Below are positions 40,363 through 49,098 of a stretch of DNA of 64,000 nt, piece after piece; the first letter of the stretch is position 1, and the number at the start of each line of letters is the position of its first letter. The DNA comes from Oligoflexia bacterium (GTDB taxonomy: Bacteria; Bdellovibrionota; UBA1018), in the NCBI GenBank assembly GCA_023701205.1, contig JAMPXJ010000008.1, positions 1-64,000 of the forward strand, in the 5' to 3' direction. The notes below the pieces were generated by a model. That model was not told the origin of the DNA and made no database searches. It saw nothing but the letters and a program-made list of their open reading frames with translations. The position numbers and the translations under genes were made by a program.

Positions 40363-40919
40363 TGTGCCGGACCTTTGGCCACGGCGTGCACCGCGAGGAC
40401 CCTACGGGCAGCCGCGGTCACCGCGCGCGCCGTCAGGGTCGCGCCGGTGATCGGCTGGATCGCGCGCTTGAGCCTGAGCTCCTCGGAGAGCCCCTGGCCT
40501 GCGAACTGCCCAAGCCATTTCTCCCGCGGCTGGTATTCACGCGGCTCGAAAAACGCCACCACCTCGATCCTCCTCACCCGGGCCGCCCCCGAGGGCAAGG
40601 CCGGATCGAGCACGATGAGGAGGGTCTGCCCCGAAGTCCGCACCCGATGCGAATCGAGATAGGCGATCGCTCCGGCCGCGCCCTTGCCCGCGGGCGTGAC
40701 GATGAAACGCTTGAAAAGACGCGATGGCAACGGCTCCCCGGCGGTGGTGTCCGCCGCCTTCTTCTGCTCCTCGGTGAGAAAGACGGACTCGGAACGGAGC
40801 TCGCCTCCGGGATAAAGCAGCGCGAGCGCCTCTTCGGGCGTCGGAAATCCGGAGGCGTGGACGGTGTTTGAAACCGCCCACGCCAGCACCACCAGCAGTA
40901 GGGACCGCCAGATTCTCAT
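40359..40919 (-). CDS. Exported FMN-binding domain protein
   Basis: A 186-residue protein with a signal peptide (cleavage after HA at about 22) and one FMN-binding domain. The flavinylation motif is ITGATLTARAV; Thr161 would receive covalent FMN from ApbE through a phosphoester bond. The family resembles the redox domains of NqrC, RnfG and the flavinylated extracytosolic proteins. ApbE is encoded in the same module two genes upstream. It would sit in the periplasm as a one- or two-electron carrier. Confidence 0.75.
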   Translation of the reverse strand: MRIWRSLLLVVLAWAVSNTVHASGFPTPEEALALLYPGGELRSESVFLTEEQKKAADTTAGEPLPSRLFKRFIVTPAGKGAAGAIAYLDSHRVRTSGQTLLIVLDPALPSGAARVRRIEVVAFFEPREYQPREKWLGQFAGQGLSEELRLKRAIQPITGATLTARAVTAAARRVLAVHAVAKGPAQ

Positions 40920-40946
40920 TTCACGTATTGCCTCACGTCGCGCCGT

Positions 40947-42215
40947 TCAGAAGGCGTAGCCCACGGCGAAGTTGACCTGGTTCACCCCGGTGCCCGCCGC
41001 GTTCCAGTTGTCCTGGAAGTCCACCTTGACCGCGAGCTGATCGATCGGCAAGTAGCTCACGCCGAGGGTGAGCACCCGCTTCTCGTTCTCGTCGTTCTTC
41101 GTGTACCCCGCCGCGAGCGAAGCCTGCGTGTCATAGCGCTCCCAGCGCGCAAACGGCACGAGCGCCCCTTTCGTCCCCAGCAGCGGCATGAGATCGTAGC
41201 CGAGCTGCAGATAATAGCCCTGCTGCTGACTGCCGACGCCCTTGTTGCCGGTGAGCGAGTTCGCGCGGTTGAGGGCCTCGGTGTTCGTCAGGAAGGTCTT
41301 CACGCCGAGCGCGCGCAGCTCCAGGCCGCTCCACTTCCAATCGGCGTGCGCCTCGACCATGCGGGTGCCCACGTCGGGCGTGAGCGCGTGCCCCGAATTC
41401 CCCAGGTAGCCCGAGACTCCCGCGAGGAGGCCGGGCACGGGCTCGACGTCCAGGCGCCCCGTCCAGGCCAGGCCGTCGGCCTTGGCCTCGGCGCCCTTCT
41501 GCCTTCCGCCGCGGATCCCGCTCGCGGTGAAGCCCGAGGCATCCAGGCCATTCACGAGATATGTGCGGTAGGAAACCGGCCCCAGCTCGCCGAAAAGACC
41601 CACGCCGTTCTCGCGCCAGGTCGTCGGGATCAGGCTGCTCTCGACATCGGGTCTCCGCGCGCCGAGAAAAACCGTCGGCTCATGGAGCTCGTTGGTGATC
41701 CCGACGGGGATCAGGACGAGGCCCGCGCGGAGATTCGCCGCGGGCGAGAGAAAAGCGTCGATGTACGCGAACTCGATCGAGGCCTCGCCGCCCTTGCCGG
41801 TCGAGCCATGCTCGAACTCGATCTCGGTGTTGACAAGGAAGGTCTCATTGAACTTGTAACCCGTGTAAAAGACCGCGCGCAGGGCGTCCCAGCGATTGAG
41901 CCCGCTCGCCCCCGCGTCCGAGCCGTCATCGCGCGCGTCGGACTTGTTCTGATAAAGGATCTCGCCATAGCCGCCCAGCGAGATGCCGCGGCTCGTGCGG
42001 TAGATCTTCGAGGCCGACGGCGCGAAGCCCCAGCTTTTGGCGACCTCGGGGGCGACGCCCTGGCTTTCGCCGGTCTTCAGGCGGTTGAGCTCCTCGGCGA
42101 GCACGTCCACGCGGTTGCGAAGCTCCTCGAGCTGCGCTTGCGGGGCCTGCTGTCCCCACGCCTGCGAAACGAAGAGCCCCATTCCCAATAACAGCACTGA
42201 TCCTTTGATTTTCAT
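40947..42215 (-). CDS. Outer-membrane porin, OprO/OprP-like
   Basis: A 422-residue protein with a signal peptide (cleavage near AWG), a short periplasmic coiled coil (LEELRNRVDVLAEELNRLK) and then amphipathic beta strands to a terminal aromatic residue (FAVGYAF), the signature of a barrel inserted by BAM. Internal strands include ISLGGYGEILYQN and NTEIEFEHG. It resembles phosphate-selective-porin-like proteins, but substrate cannot be read from sequence. It begins 21 bp after the apbE stop in a Fur-box-controlled module, so an iron or metal-complex substrate is a reasonable hypothesis. Confidence 0.75.
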   Translation of the reverse strand: MKIKGSVLLLGMGLFVSQAWGQQAPQAQLEELRNRVDVLAEELNRLKTGESQGVAPEVAKSWGFAPSASKIYRTSRGISLGGYGEILYQNKSDARDDGSDAGASGLNRWDALRAVFYTGYKFNETFLVNTEIEFEHGSTGKGGEASIEFAYIDAFLSPAANLRAGLVLIPVGITNELHEPTVFLGARRPDVESSLIPTTWRENGVGLFGELGPVSYRTYLVNGLDASGFTASGIRGGRQKGAEAKADGLAWTGRLDVEPVPGLLAGVSGYLGNSGHALTPDVGTRMVEAHADWKWSGLELRALGVKTFLTNTEALNRANSLTGNKGVGSQQQGYYLQLGYDLMPLLGTKGALVPFARWERYDTQASLAAGYTKNDENEKRVLTLGVSYLPIDQLAVKVDFQDNWNAAGTGVNQVNFAVGYAF

Positions 42216-42236
42216 ATTTCCTCTCTCTGTTGTTGA

Positions 42237-43259
42237 TCAGGTTTCACAATCCCAGCGGACGCTGATCGCGTCCCTTCCGGGGAAAAGCTTGTCGCGAAGG
42301 CCGCAGCTCGCGCGCGCGCGCGGCCCGTGCGGGGATCGTTCAAGGAAGACGGCGTCGATCCGGGCGCCCTCGATTGTGGGATTCTCCCGCACCCAGGCGA
42401 GCCCGCGCTCAGGACCCAGGACATACAGCGCCGTCGAAAGGCAGTCGGCCCAGAACGCGCCGTCGCGTCCGCGCGCGAGCACCGCGACGCTCCCGAAATC
42501 CGGCGCGGGCTCGCCCGTGCGCGGATCCAGGAGATGCCTGCCGCGCTCGCTCGTGCCGCTCGTGGCGAGTGAGCCCGCGCCCTCGGCCTTCAGCCTCAGC
42601 AGCGCTTCTTCGCGCCGATCCGGATGCGCTAAGGCGAGCTCCCGCGCCTCCGGCCCATTCCACGCAAGCTGCCCACCGAGATCCAGGAAAGCCCGGGCCC
42701 CCGCCCGCGCGAGGGCGCGATCCAGCGCCACTCCCTTGGCGAAGCCGCCTTCTTCCAAGAGCCCGCCCGCGCGGACCCGGTCCGCCCGGACCAGACCGTC
42801 CGCAAGCGCCGTGAAACGGAACGCCGGCGCGGCCAATGTCCCGAGCGCCCGTTCGCGCTCCTCGGCGGAGGGCTCGCGAAAACCTTCGCGCACGCCCCAG
42901 GCGCGCAGGAGCGCGCCGATCCCGGGCTCGAATGCGCCGTGTGTTCGCTCGCGGCAAAGGCTCGCGAGGCGCAGATCGCGCGCCGTCTCGGGCGAGAGCC
43001 GAAGCCCTTGGCCGACCTCGAGCGCATTCAGGCGCGAAAGCTCCGACCCCGGATGGGCGCTCCAGGTCGAAAGCCGCGCCTCGACCTTCTCGATCTCCCG
43101 CAACGCGCTCTCGCTCTCTCGCGCGGATGCCCGCAGCTCCAGGCGGGTTCCCATCGCATACGCGCTTCGAGTCAGCACGGGGTCCTCCGCGCCGGCATCC
43201 CTCGGGAGCACGAGCAAGAGTGAAACAAGGAGATGAAAAGCGGCACGGGCGTAAAACAT
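42237..43259 (-). CDS. apbE: FAD:protein FMN transferase ApbE
   Basis: A 340-residue exported enzyme with a signal peptide (LLVSLLLVLPRDAGA). Family motifs appear in order: YAMGTRLEL, GGFAKGVALDRAL, FLDLGGQL, TSGTSERG, HLLDPRTGEPAP and the Mg-binding WADCLSTALYVLG. It transfers FMN from FAD to a Thr of the [S/T]GA[T/S] motif; the only such target seen nearby is the FMN-binding protein two genes downstream. It is first in the module and sits directly behind a Fur-box-like site. Confidence 0.9.
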   Translation of the reverse strand: MFYARAAFHLLVSLLLVLPRDAGAEDPVLTRSAYAMGTRLELRASARESESALREIEKVEARLSTWSAHPGSELSRLNALEVGQGLRLSPETARDLRLASLCRERTHGAFEPGIGALLRAWGVREGFREPSAEERERALGTLAAPAFRFTALADGLVRADRVRAGGLLEEGGFAKGVALDRALARAGARAFLDLGGQLAWNGPEARELALAHPDRREEALLRLKAEGAGSLATSGTSERGRHLLDPRTGEPAPDFGSVAVLARGRDGAFWADCLSTALYVLGPERGLAWVRENPTIEGARIDAVFLERSPHGPRARASCGLRDKLFPGRDAISVRWDCET

Positions 43260-43273
43260 AAAGGCTGATTTCC

Positions 43274-43302
43274 GAGATAGCGGAGTTGAGAATCGTTATC
43301 AA
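43274..43302 (-). promoter_or_regulatory. apbE promoter overlapped by a Fur-box-like operator
   Basis: TGAGAATCGTTATCA at 43287-43301 matches the 7-1-7 Fur consensus TGATAATnATTATCA at 12 of 14 fixed positions. On the minus strand it overlaps TTGATA (43302-43297) as a -35 box, with TATCTC (43279-43274) 17 bp downstream as the -10. Fur bound here would block RNA polymerase, so the module is predicted to turn on under low iron. The start codon at 43259 is close behind, leaving only a very short leader. The site may also affect the divergent ydbH gene. Confidence 0.65.
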
Positions 43303-43354
43303 GATAAAAACGCCACCGCTGTGCATCCCCTTGCGGTATGGTAGCCTGAGCTTC

Positions 43355-45592
43355 GTGTCCCCGCCGAAACGCCGCCGCAAGCTGGCCGCCGTCGTGCTGC
43401 TCCTGGCTCTCGCCGGAAGCCTCGCGCTCTGGCGATTCCAGCGCTCGGGCGAGCTCGACCGCTGGCAGGCGCGCCTGATCGAGCACCGGCTCCGCGAGTT
43501 CTCGGGCCTCCTTCCCTTCGAAATCGAGAGCATCGTGGTCCGGAAGAGCTGGAAGGAGCTCTTCTCCGGCAAGGTCGCGCAGCTGGAGATCCACCTCCGG
43601 CGCGACGCCTGGCGCGTGAAGCTGCGGGGCCCTCTGAATGCCGGGAAGATCCCCGATGGTTCCGGTTATCGCGTGGAGTACCTTCCGGAAGCCCTGCTCG
43701 AGCGAGCGGACTTGCCCGACCGGACCCGCTCCGCCGCGCTGCCTTTGCGCCTGTGGGCCAGCGTCGGCCCGAACTTCGTCACGCTCACGGGGCTCGGGCT
43801 CGAGACCCGGTCAGGCGCAAGTTGGGATTGGCCTTTCTTCGAGCTGCGGCTGGAGGAGCCTTTCTTGGCGTTCAGCTGGAGAGAGGGGGCAGCCGCGATG
43901 CGCGGCCAGGTCAAGACCGCGAACTGGGGCAGCGAGGCGCGGATGGCCAGCCTGCAGGAGCTGCGGCTCGCGCTCGATGCCCCGATGACCCTGCAGCCGT
44001 TCTCGCTGGGGCCGGCACTCCGCGGAACCCTCGCAAGCGTCGGCGGCGAAGCCCTTTGGAAAGACCGCTATCTCGATCTTCCCCTGAAGCTCCTTCCGGT
44101 CCGTTTCGCCTTCGATGCGGCGCTGAAGAAAGCCGACATCGGAATCGGGGAGGGAGCTTCGCCGCCCCTGAGCCTTCAGGCGGACCTCCCGCGCGGTCGG
44201 CTGCACTGGCGGCTCTCCCCCCTCCCGCTGAAAGGCCTTCTCGAGCAGCTGCGCAAGACGGCAGGGGGCGCACTCAAGCGCGGGGACGCGCTCCTGCCGC
44301 TGCTGACCACCGAAATTCGGGATGGGCGCCTGCAGTCCAAAGGGGAGCTGGCTTTCCGGGACGGAGCCTTTCGCGAGCTCGAAGGGACCGTGAAGATCTC
44401 CCAGGCCGCCGTGAGAATTCCCGAAGCTTACTTCGCCGCGCGTGGCGCGGGCCTGGAGCTGGAGCTCTCCTCGCGAACGGGGGCTTCGGGCCTGCTTTCG
44501 GCCGAGACGCTGCTCTTCCGTGCGGCGCGCGCCCGGCTTCGCCCGACGGATTTCACCATCACGCCCCGCGAGAAGCCCGCTCCCGGCTCGCTCCTCGCGC
44601 GCGATTACGAGCTTTCGATCGGCGAGAGCGCCGAGCTTCCGTTCGAGATCGAGGGCTTGCCGCTCTCGATCCAGTCCCTGGTCGGCAACCTCTCGCCGCC
44701 CTCGGGCGACGAGCCGCTCGATTTCACGCTTCAAAGCTCGCTGCGGCTCGAGTCGACGCCCGCGGCCCGGCTGCTTTCGCTGCTGTGTCTCCCGATGAAG
44801 CGCGTTCCGCCCGCGACGATCGAGGTGGACTTCCCCCGAGTCGACCTCGGTCCCGACTGGCTGGAACCCGAAGGAAAGATCCGCGCCGCCCTCTTCGACG
44901 GAGTCGCCGAGCTCGGCAACTTGAGTCTCTCGCATATCGGAAGCGCCACGCCGGAGCTCGGCTTCGATGCGTCCCTCTCCGGGATCCGGCTCGACAAGCT
45001 GGGCGCCTGGCTGGGCCTGGGCAAGGTCGACGGTCTCATCGAGGGCGAAGCCACGGGCGTGAGCTTCCTCTCCTGGCTGCCGATCCGGTACTACTTCCGG
45101 CTCGAGGCCAAGCCTCTTAAGCGCGACAAGATCGTCTTCTCGGCGCCGGCGATGAAGAACTTCCTCAAGCTCATCTCCTCGGACGACACCATCGACAAGA
45201 TTCCGGATCCGGGCGGTTTCGCCTTCGGCTTCATCCGGAAGTTCGTCGGCGGATATGACCTGGACTATGCCGGAATCGTGCTTTCCGCGGCCGACGGATT
45301 CATTCAGGTAAGGACGCTCGACCGCAAACGCGTCCTCAAGGAGTCCCGCGAATCCGGCCGTCATTTCATCCTTTACGGCAAATCCAAGTCAGGTTTTACT
45401 GAATTTACCATGCCCCTTCCGGGCCCGAATTATCCCCTGATCGTCAGCGCCCCGGCCATGTCAGATTACCTGCGCGCGCTGATGTTCCGTCTGGGGATGC
45501 TCAAGCCGGAACCGGGCGAGTCCGTCAATTCGACCCTAACCGAGGAGCCGACCCATGAAGATCTCAAGACTTGCGACCCTCCTGCTCTCTAG
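43355..45592 (+). CDS. YdbH-family intermembrane lipid-transport protein
   Basis: A protein of about 745 residues with one N-terminal membrane anchor (LAAVVLLLALAGSLALW) and an otherwise periplasmic, beta-rich body of the AsmA/TamB-like type. The C-terminal third has a recognisable YdbH pattern, with FRIEVDFP-like and GVAELGNLSL strands, then GLIEGEATGVSFLSWLPIRY. In E. coli YdbH forms a bridge between the membranes with lipoprotein YnbE and shares the phospholipid-delivery role with TamB and YhdP. The next gene encodes a YnbE/YdbL-like lipoprotein and overlaps by 38 bp. A GTG at 43355 gives a normal anchor; the longer frame from TTG 43286 would start inside the Fur box. Confidence 0.7.
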   Translation: MSPPKRRRKLAAVVLLLALAGSLALWRFQRSGELDRWQARLIEHRLREFSGLLPFEIESIVVRKSWKELFSGKVAQLEIHLRRDAWRVKLRGPLNAGKIPDGSGYRVEYLPEALLERADLPDRTRSAALPLRLWASVGPNFVTLTGLGLETRSGASWDWPFFELRLEEPFLAFSWREGAAAMRGQVKTANWGSEARMASLQELRLALDAPMTLQPFSLGPALRGTLASVGGEALWKDRYLDLPLKLLPVRFAFDAALKKADIGIGEGASPPLSLQADLPRGRLHWRLSPLPLKGLLEQLRKTAGGALKRGDALLPLLTTEIRDGRLQSKGELAFRDGAFRELEGTVKISQAAVRIPEAYFAARGAGLELELSSRTGASGLLSAETLLFRAARARLRPTDFTITPREKPAPGSLLARDYELSIGESAELPFEIEGLPLSIQSLVGNLSPPSGDEPLDFTLQSSLRLESTPAARLLSLLCLPMKRVPPATIEVDFPRVDLGPDWLEPEGKIRAALFDGVAELGNLSLSHIGSATPELGFDASLSGIRLDKLGAWLGLGKVDGLIEGEATGVSFLSWLPIRYYFRLEAKPLKRDKIVFSAPAMKNFLKLISSDDTIDKIPDPGGFAFGFIRKFVGGYDLDYAGIVLSAADGFIQVRTLDRKRVLKESRESGRHFILYGKSKSGFTEFTMPLPGPNYPLIVSAPAMSDYLRALMFRLGMLKPEPGESVNSTLTEEPTHEDLKTCDPPAL

Positions 45593-46172
45593 CGTGATCG
45601 CGGCGGCAGGCCTGCTTCCGGTCACGGGCTGCCTCACCCTGAACGTGAACCTGAGCCTGCCCGAAGCGGCCGTCCAGCGGGCGACCGATGACTTCGTTCG
45701 CGATCTCTACCGCGCGAAGGAGAAGGATTCGGCTCCCGCGGCCAAGCCCGTCGAAGCCCCGAAGCCCGCGGCGCTGAGGCTCGAGGACCTGTTGCTGCCC
45801 ACCGCGCACGCGGCGGACTCCCTCAAGCTCGACAGCCCCAAGGCGCTTGAGCTGCGCGACAAGCTCGCGGCCAACGTCGAGGAGATCATCGCCCAGAAGC
45901 GCGCCGGCGTGCTCGGCGAGTCCAACGACGGCATGCTCGTGCTGAAGGACGCCGGCAAGCTCAAGCCCCTGCTTCAGAAAAAAGTGCAGAAGCTCGTCTC
46001 CGACGAGAACGCGTTGCGCGTGCAGTTCTATGACGAGGTGCTGAAGTCCAACGGCCTCGAGAGCGCGCGCTTGCAGGGCATCAAGGAAAGCTTCGGACGC
46101 TCCTTCCAGTCCCAATCCCCTTCGGGCACCTGGATGCAGGACGCGGAGGGAAAATGGGGGCAGAAACCCTGA
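45555..46172 (+). CDS. Lipoprotein combining YnbE-like and YdbL-like (DUF1318) regions
   Basis: A 205-residue lipoprotein. The lipobox is LPVTGC; a YnbE-like short segment follows (LTLNVNLSLPEAAVQRATDD). A Pro/Ala linker leads to a DUF1318 (YdbL) domain from about residue 100: KRAGVLGESNDGMLVL, then VSDENALRVQFYDEVLKSNG and SGTWMQDAEGKW. In E. coli these are two separate small proteins encoded after ydbH. The start has GAGGAG eight bases upstream and lies 38 bp inside ydbH. The combination implies that the bridge and its modulator are tethered together in the outer membrane. Confidence 0.75.
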   Translation: MKISRLATLLLSSVIAAAGLLPVTGCLTLNVNLSLPEAAVQRATDDFVRDLYRAKEKDSAPAAKPVEAPKPAALRLEDLLLPTAHAADSLKLDSPKALELRDKLAANVEEIIAQKRAGVLGESNDGMLVLKDAGKLKPLLQKKVQKLVSDENALRVQFYDEVLKSNGLESARLQGIKESFGRSFQSQSPSGTWMQDAEGKWGQKP

Positions 46173-47215
46173 AGAAGCCCGCTCTCCATTTCAGCGCGCG
46201 GCTCCCTGCCCCTTCCCGCTTCGGCAGGAGCGCGCTACTGATCCATGACCGGGCGATCAGCCGGCACGTCCCGGGTTTCAGGCGATGGGCGCGGTCGTTT
46301 CCCGCGAGCTATGCGGTCGACGGCGGGGAATCCCTCAAGAGTCTCGACGCCTTTCCCGGCCACATGTCGCGCATCCTGAGCCTGGCTGACCGGCTTGGGG
46401 CGCGGGATTTGACGATCGTGGTGGCGGGAGGCGGCTCCGTCGGCGACTTCGGCGGCTTCGTCGCGAGCATCCTCAAGCGCGGCGTGAAGCTCGTGCAGAT
46501 CCCATCGACCTGGCTTTCGGCGATCGACTCGGCTCACGGCGGGAAGACCGCCCTCAACGTCGGGGGCATGAAAAACCAGATCGGCACCTTCTATGCCGCG
46601 GGCGAAGTGCATCTCGTGCGCGAGCTCCTCGAAGGCCAGGGGGAGGCGCGCGTGCGTGACGCCATGGGCGAGCTCGCCAAGATCGCGCTCCTCGAGGGCG
46701 GAGCCCGATGGAAGCGTTTCGCGCGCGAGCCCGCCAGCGGCACGAAGCTGCTGTGGCGCTGGCTTCCCCCCGCGATCGAAGCCAAGTACCGCGTTGTCGC
46801 GCGCGATCCGTTCGAACGCTCAGGCATCCGCCAGATCCTCAATCTCGGTCATACGCTGGGTCACGTGCTCGAGGCCCACTATGGGCTCTCGCACGGCGAG
46901 GCGGTCGCGCAGGGGCTGCTCTTCGCGGTAGAGTGGAGCCGGAAGAAAGGCACTCTCGCCGCCGCGGGCTACCGCGAGTCCGCCGCGCTCCTTTACGGCA
47001 AATGCGCGTTCCGCTGCCGCGCCGGCGAGCTCCGGCCGCTCCTCCGGACGCGCTTCCTCCAGCTCGCCCGCGGCGACAAGAAGCGCACCTCGGCTGATCG
47101 CGTGACCTTCATCTTTCTTGCCGGGCCCGGCAAACCCGCGCCCCGGGAAGTCACCCTCTCCGAGTTCGCCAACGAGGCGCGGGCGCAGGGCTGGCTCGGA
47201 AAGGCGCGCGGATGA
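46154..47215 (+). CDS. aroB: 3-dehydroquinate synthase
   Basis: A 353-residue NAD-dependent enzyme converting DAHP to 3-dehydroquinate, the first ring of the shikimate pathway. Motifs: VVAGGGSVGDFGGFVASI for NAD binding, QIPSTWLSAIDSAHGGKTAL, the metal/substrate site NLGHTLGHVLEA with paired His, and GLSHGEAVAQG. GGAGGG precedes the ATG at 46154, which overlaps the previous lipoprotein by 19 bp. Its stop overlaps the next gene (ATGA), which encodes three further shikimate enzymes, so all four activities come from one transcript. Confidence 0.88.
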   Translation: MGAETLKKPALHFSARLPAPSRFGRSALLIHDRAISRHVPGFRRWARSFPASYAVDGGESLKSLDAFPGHMSRILSLADRLGARDLTIVVAGGGSVGDFGGFVASILKRGVKLVQIPSTWLSAIDSAHGGKTALNVGGMKNQIGTFYAAGEVHLVRELLEGQGEARVRDAMGELAKIALLEGGARWKRFAREPASGTKLLWRWLPPAIEAKYRVVARDPFERSGIRQILNLGHTLGHVLEAHYGLSHGEAVAQGLLFAVEWSRKKGTLAAAGYRESAALLYGKCAFRCRAGELRPLLRTRFLQLARGDKKRTSADRVTFIFLAGPGKPAPREVTLSEFANEARAQGWLGKARG

Positions 47216-49065
47216 TCACGCTGCTGGTCGGCCATCGCGGCACGGGCAAGTCCAGCCTCCTCGAGCGCATCGCGAGCTATTACCGCGACGCCGGCCGCGG
47301 GATCCGGGCACTCGATCTCGATCGTGCGATCGTCGAAGCCGAGAAGCTGCCGATCGGCGCGATCTTCTCGATGCGGGGCGAGGCGGAGTTCCGCTCTCTC
47401 GAGAGGAGCGCGCTCGCGCGCCTGATCGATGAGCACCGCGCGGCGGCCGAAGACGTTTTCATCGCGACTGGAGCCGGCCTGGAAGGCCCGCCTCCGCCGG
47501 AAGCACGCTGCCTCTGGGTGCGCCGCCCGAGCGATCCGCTGGGCCGCGTCTTCGTCGATTCGGGCGAGCCGGACGGCGGGCGCCCTCGCCTGGATCCCGA
47601 GAAGGCGCCGCTCGAAGAGTACCTTGGCCGCTATGGCGAAAGACAGAAGCGCTATCGCCAATGGTCCGAGGACGTGCTCACCGTACCCGAGGGTTTCGGC
47701 TTCCCCAATCCGTGGGAACGCGGTTTTTTCCTGAACACCCTGGCGGAGGTCGGAGGCATCCTGACGCTGCCGCCGGAGCTCTTCGAATCCGAGGCGCGGT
47801 TGCGCGCCTACCTCGCACGCCGGCTCGCCTGGGGCGTCCGCTTCGAGCTGCGCGACGATCTGCTGGGCGCCGAGGAGCTCAAGCTCGCGCTCGCGCGCAT
47901 CCCGCATGACCGGATCCTGCTCAGCTTGAGAAAGGGAGCTTCCCACAAAGGCGCGATCACCTCCCTGAAGCCCGGCGCGCTCTGGGACTGGCCCGCGGAA
48001 TGGGCCCTGCCTTCCACGCTGCGGCCCTCGATTCTTTCGCTTCACGAACGGGAGGGCGGAACCTCGGTGCTCGAAGCGGGGCGGCGCCTGGAGCGCCTGT
48101 CATCGAAGAACCCCAAGACGCTTCTCAAGCTCGCGGTCGAGGCGCGGGACTTCGACGAGCTGCTCGAAGGCCATCGCTGGGCGATGGAAAATCCCGGCAC
48201 GCGTTCCTTTCTTCCGCGCTCCACGAGCGGGCGCTGGGCCTGGTACCGGATGCTGAACAAGGGACGCTTCAAGATCAACTTCGTCCGCGAGGGTGAAGGC
48301 AGCGCTCCCGATCAGCCTTATCTCCTGGAGTGGCTGCGCACTCCGGACCGGACCGCGACCTTCGCGGCGATCCTGGGCAATCCCGTCCTCCAGAGCCATA
48401 CGCCGGCCGAACAGCTCGATTACTTCGCCTCGCGCGGAATGCCGGTCTTCGCGGTGGCGCTCACGGAGGACGAATGGGACAATGGCGCGCTCGAGGCGCT
48501 CCATGCGCTGGGCCTGCGCGCCGCGGCCGTGACCTCCCCGTTGAAGCTGAACGCCAGCCGAAGCGCCAAGGTTCGGACACCCGAGGCCGAACGTTTTCAG
48601 TCGGTGAATACATTGCACTGGAACGAGCCGGCCCGCTGCTGGTCTGGACACAATACCGACCTCGACGGGCTCCGGGCGCTCTTTGAACCCCTCCGTCCCG
48701 AATCGCAGGTGGCGGTCTGGGGAGCGCAAGGAACGCTTCCCCTGCTCAAGTCCATGCTTCCGTGCGCCGCCTTCTATTCAGCCCGGAGCGGCGAGAAACG
48801 CCCCGGACCGGAGACCACGGCGGACTCCTCTCCCGAGGTGGTGGTCTGGGGCATCGGCCGCTCCCGACAGGCGGATAGCAAACGCTGGCCGCCGGAGAGC
48901 TGGCGGCCGTCGCTGATCATCGACCTCAACTACAGCGAGGACTCGCCCGGTCGTGAATACGCGATGAGGACCGGAGCGCGATACGTCTCGGGCATGGCCA
49001 TGTTCCGCAAACAGGCGGAGGCGCAACGGCGCTATTGGGATACTCAATTCACCCCGAGTTCCTAG
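47212..49065 (+). CDS. Trifunctional shikimate-pathway fusion: AroK-AroD-AroE
   Basis: A 617-residue fusion. Residues 1-185 are shikimate kinase: P-loop GHRGTGKSS, DLDRAI, FSMRGEAEFR and RYGERQKRY. Residues about 190-375 are type I dehydroquinase-like: FELRDDLL, His278 in SLHER, the Schiff-base Lys306 in LLKLAV, and SGRWAWYR. Residues about 380-617 are shikimate dehydrogenase: ILGNPVLQSHTPAEQ, VTSPLKLNA (Lys445), QSVNTLHW and GHNTDLDGL (Asp483). The NADP loop reads VWGAQGTLP instead of GAGG and is atypical. The order K-D-E with AroB just upstream recalls part of the fungal AROM protein (order B-A-K-D-E). Confidence 0.8.
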   Translation: MITLLVGHRGTGKSSLLERIASYYRDAGRGIRALDLDRAIVEAEKLPIGAIFSMRGEAEFRSLERSALARLIDEHRAAAEDVFIATGAGLEGPPPPEARCLWVRRPSDPLGRVFVDSGEPDGGRPRLDPEKAPLEEYLGRYGERQKRYRQWSEDVLTVPEGFGFPNPWERGFFLNTLAEVGGILTLPPELFESEARLRAYLARRLAWGVRFELRDDLLGAEELKLALARIPHDRILLSLRKGASHKGAITSLKPGALWDWPAEWALPSTLRPSILSLHEREGGTSVLEAGRRLERLSSKNPKTLLKLAVEARDFDELLEGHRWAMENPGTRSFLPRSTSGRWAWYRMLNKGRFKINFVREGEGSAPDQPYLLEWLRTPDRTATFAAILGNPVLQSHTPAEQLDYFASRGMPVFAVALTEDEWDNGALEALHALGLRAAAVTSPLKLNASRSAKVRTPEAERFQSVNTLHWNEPARCWSGHNTDLDGLRALFEPLRPESQVAVWGAQGTLPLLKSMLPCAAFYSARSGEKRPGPETTADSSPEVVVWGIGRSRQADSKRWPPESWRPSLIIDLNYSEDSPGREYAMRTGARYVSGMAMFRKQAEAQRRYWDTQFTPSS

Positions 49066-49098
49066 ACTCGCCCCTCGACCCGTTCTAGAATCTACAGC

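Noticed and set aside
41711..43236. Plus-strand Arg/Ser-rich frames opposite the porin and apbE
   Set aside because: They lack domains, and both minus-strand genes have full family motifs.
43811..45364. 517-codon minus-strand frame opposite ydbH
   Set aside because: Charged, low-complexity antisense; ydbH has a membrane anchor and a coupled partner gene.
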